This document shows, piece by piece, positions 59,380 through 60,801 of a stretch of DNA of 60,801 nt; positions within the stretch are counted from its first letter, which is position 1; each line of letters opens with the position of its first letter. The position numbers were made by a program, and so were the translations under genes. The notes under the pieces were generated by a model. That model worked only from the letters and a program-made list of their open reading frames with translations, searched no databases and was not told the origin of the DNA. This DNA is from Alphaproteobacteria bacterium UBA3773 (lineage in GTDB: Bacteria; Pseudomonadota; Alphaproteobacteria; RF32; CAG-239). The stretch spans positions 1 through 60,801 of the forward strand of contig DFFP01000034.1 in the NCBI GenBank assembly GCA_002372275.1, written 5' to 3'.

Positions 59380-59781
59380 ATGAAAAAAATTTCTGTATTA
59401 CTGGTAACTTTTTTATGCTCTTGTACTTATTTAACAAAATCAGAGCAAGATCAGTTGCATCTCTTAAAATCTTATGGAATTACCGTTGATAGACCAATTG
59501 GACACTATGAAAAACCTGCTAAACCAGCTGCCGCCGGTTTGCTTAACTTGTTACCAGGGTTTGGCAATTTTTACTTAGCATCCGGTAATGGTGCTGAGGG
59601 TGGACACTGGCTTTATGGCGCAGGAAATTTGCTTTTGTGACCTATTTCAATTTTATGGGGCGTTCCCGAAGCCGTTATAGATGCAAATAATATTAATAAG
59701 CGCGAAATGATTTATTACTACCAGTACAATCCTCAAGGAAAATTAGAACTTCAAAGAACAGGAATTAGACTTTATCAGTAA
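59380..59781 (+). CDS. lipoprotein with an in-frame TGA at codon 87
   Basis: A lipoprotein signal begins the frame (MKKISVLLVTFLCSC, lipobox LCSC). The first 86 codons end in GAGNLLL, then TGA (59638-59640), then the same frame continues for 46 codons to a TAA at 59779, with PISILWGVPEAVIDANNINKR and a YYYQYNP segment. The downstream part has normal protein composition and fits the upstream part, so the original codon was probably TGG for Trp. Other genes in the window end in TGA, so a general Trp reassignment is unlikely. Either this is a nonsense mutation, a readthrough gene or a sequence error. AAAGGAC precedes the ATG. Confidence 0.75.
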
Positions 59782-59820
59782 ATTTTATTAGTTTAAAATT
59801 AGATACTTTTTGTTGTATTT

Positions 59821-59854
59821 AAAAAAAAGCGCTTTTGGAAACCAAAATCGCTTT
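59821..59854 (-). terminator. intrinsic terminator after tuf
   Basis: On the minus strand, AAAGCGATTTTGG pairs with CCAAAAGCGCTTT (one mismatch) and is followed by a T run, just after the tuf stop. Confidence 0.9.
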
Positions 59855-59871
59855 GAAAGTGTAACTAAAGA

Positions 59872-60801
59872 TTATTTAATAATCTTAGAAACAACACCTG
59901 CACCAACTGTGTGACCACCTTCACGAATAGCGAAACGTAAACCTTCGCTCATTGCAATCGGGTGAATAAGTTGGACTGTCATTTCGATGTTATCGCCAGG
60001 CATAACCATTTCTGTACCGGCAGGCAATTCAATTGTACCTGTAATATCGGTTGTTCTGAAATAGAATTGAGGACGATAGTTTGAGAAGAACGGCGTATGA
60101 CGTCCACCTTCTTCTTTTGTTAAAATGTAGCATTTGCAAACAAAGTTTGTGTGCGGTGTAATAGAGCCAGGAGCTGCCAAAACTTGACCGCGTTCAACTT
60201 CTTCACGTTTTGTACCACGGAGTAACACACCGATGTTATCGCCGGCTTCACCTTGATCCAAAAGTTTGCGGAACATTTCGATACCTGTACATGTTGTCTT
60301 TTGTGTCGGTTTAATACCAACGATTTCAATTTCGTCACCGACTTTGATCACGCCGCGTTCAACACGACCTGTCACAACTGTTCCACGGCCGGAAATTGAA
60401 AAGACGTCTTCAATCGGCATCAAGAAAGGTTCATCTTTCGGACGATTCGGTTGCGGAATGTAGCTGTCAACAGCTTTCATCAATTCAACGATAGAATCGT
60501 GACCAATCTTCGGATCGCCGTTCTCTAAAACTGCTAATGCTGAACCTTTAATAATCGGAATTTCATCACCAGGGAAACCGTATGATGTTAACAAATCTCT
60601 GATTTCCATTTCGACGAGTTCCAAAAGTTCCGGATCATCAACTTGGTCAACTTTGTTCATGTAAACAACAATTGCCGGAACGCCGACTTGACGAGCGAGC
60701 AAAATGTGTTCACGTGTTTGCGGCATCGGACCGTCAGCTGCTGATACGACCAAAATTGCACCATCCATTTGGGCTGCACCTGTAATCATGTTTTTAACAT
60801 A
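59872..60801 (-). CDS. tuf: translation elongation factor Tu (partial)
   Basis: The 3' part of EF-Tu; the frame is open to the right edge. The visible 309 residues begin at YVKNMITGAAQMDGAILVVS, just after the switch II region, include the NKVD guanine-specificity motif (YMNKVDQVDD), and continue through domains 2 and 3 with GRGTVVTGRVERG, KTTCTGIEMFRK and ending in GHTVGAGVVSKIIK. EF-Tu carries aminoacyl-tRNA to the ribosome. The call is secure. Confidence 0.98.
   Translation of the reverse strand, partial: YVKNMITGAAQMDGAILVVSAADGPMPQTREHILLARQVGVPAIVVYMNKVDQVDDPELLELVEMEIRDLLTSYGFPGDEIPIIKGSALAVLENGDPKIGHDSIVELMKAVDSYIPQPNRPKDEPFLMPIEDVFSISGRGTVVTGRVERGVIKVGDEIEIVGIKPTQKTTCTGIEMFRKLLDQGEAGDNIGVLLRGTKREEVERGQVLAAPGSITPHTNFVCKCYILTKEEGGRHTPFFSNYRPQFYFRTTDITGTIELPAGTEMVMPGDNIEMTVQLIHPIAMSEGLRFAIREGGHTVGAGVVSKIIK

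Noticed and set aside
59638..59640. TGA read as tryptophan in this organism (alternative genetic code)
   Set aside because: Several genes in the window end in TGA at the expected place (pntAA, ybgC, the 78-residue lipoprotein), and many genes use TGG for Trp. The event is limited to one gene.

Overview
The window is chromosomal DNA from an AT-rich alphaproteobacterium. The evidence is a set of genes that are characteristic of that class: the cell-cycle phosphorelay kinase CckA, the DnaA regulator HdaA, a TrcR/DUF1013 protein, the alphaproteobacterial form of SspB, DksA with a reduced zinc site, a three-gene proton-translocating transhydrogenase (pntAA-pntAB-pntB), and the order SRP RNA-dnaX-ybaB-recR. 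The low GC content, a BspA-like leucine-rich-repeat protein, ankyrin proteins and a large autotransporter suggest a host- or gut-associated lineage. That last point is inference; no rRNA gene is present to place it.

Layout. 1-6.5 kb: 3' part of polA, a two-gene chromate-type transporter on the minus strand, the pnt operon, two small unknown ORFs and a nucleoside deaminase, then tRNA-Leu(CAA). 6.7-12.6 kb: a TPR-methyltransferase, a small lipoprotein, tRNA-Arg(CCG), a secreted ankyrin protein and a membrane pyrophosphatase. 12.6-19 kb (minus): cyclophilin, the ATP-grasp / 7TM-transglutaminase / retropepsin-like trio, a pair of unknown genes and an OprB-type porin. 19.2-25 kb: ruvA-ruvB-ybgC and a 1193-residue ankyrin-autotransporter. 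25-27 kb: Nudix hydrolase, a frameshifted inositol-phosphatase gene and tRNA-Leu(UAA) with a duplicated 3' end. 27.2-28.7 kb: psd-pssA. 28.7-46 kb (minus): hdaA, cckA, pgm, a ParA-like protein, dacA, topA-dprA-plsY, terC, galE, recR, ybaB, dnaX, SRP RNA and an LpoA-like lipoprotein. 46.1-52.9 kb: rsmI-yraN, a candidate structured RNA, a BspA-like protein, metG, a nuclease-like membrane protein and trkH. 52.9-54.6 kb (minus): an RHH protein, sspB, and two envelope proteins. 54.7-59.1 kb: a prepilin-like gene, dksA-maf-rng-yacG, and trcR with a long lysine/alanine tail. 59.1-60.8 kb: a second candidate structured RNA, a lipoprotein gene with an in-frame TGA, and the 3' part of tuf.

Most of the window is compact housekeeping sequence with many 1-11 bp gene overlaps (ATGA, TAATG), so several groups are probably translationally coupled: pntAA/AB/B, ruvB/ybgC, topA/dprA, dksA/maf/rng/yacG, rsmI/yraN and sspB/RHH.

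The parts that ordinary annotation does not explain are two putative stand-alone or leader RNAs with their own promoters and terminators (about 47387-47634 and 59197-59353), the TGA-interrupted lipoprotein, the histone-H1-like tail on TrcR, the ankyrin/EGF-like/autotransporter architecture, octapeptide repeats at the start of the cyclophilin, and a P-loop-degenerate ParA homologue. All function calls rest on motif recognition by eye; no database search was possible.
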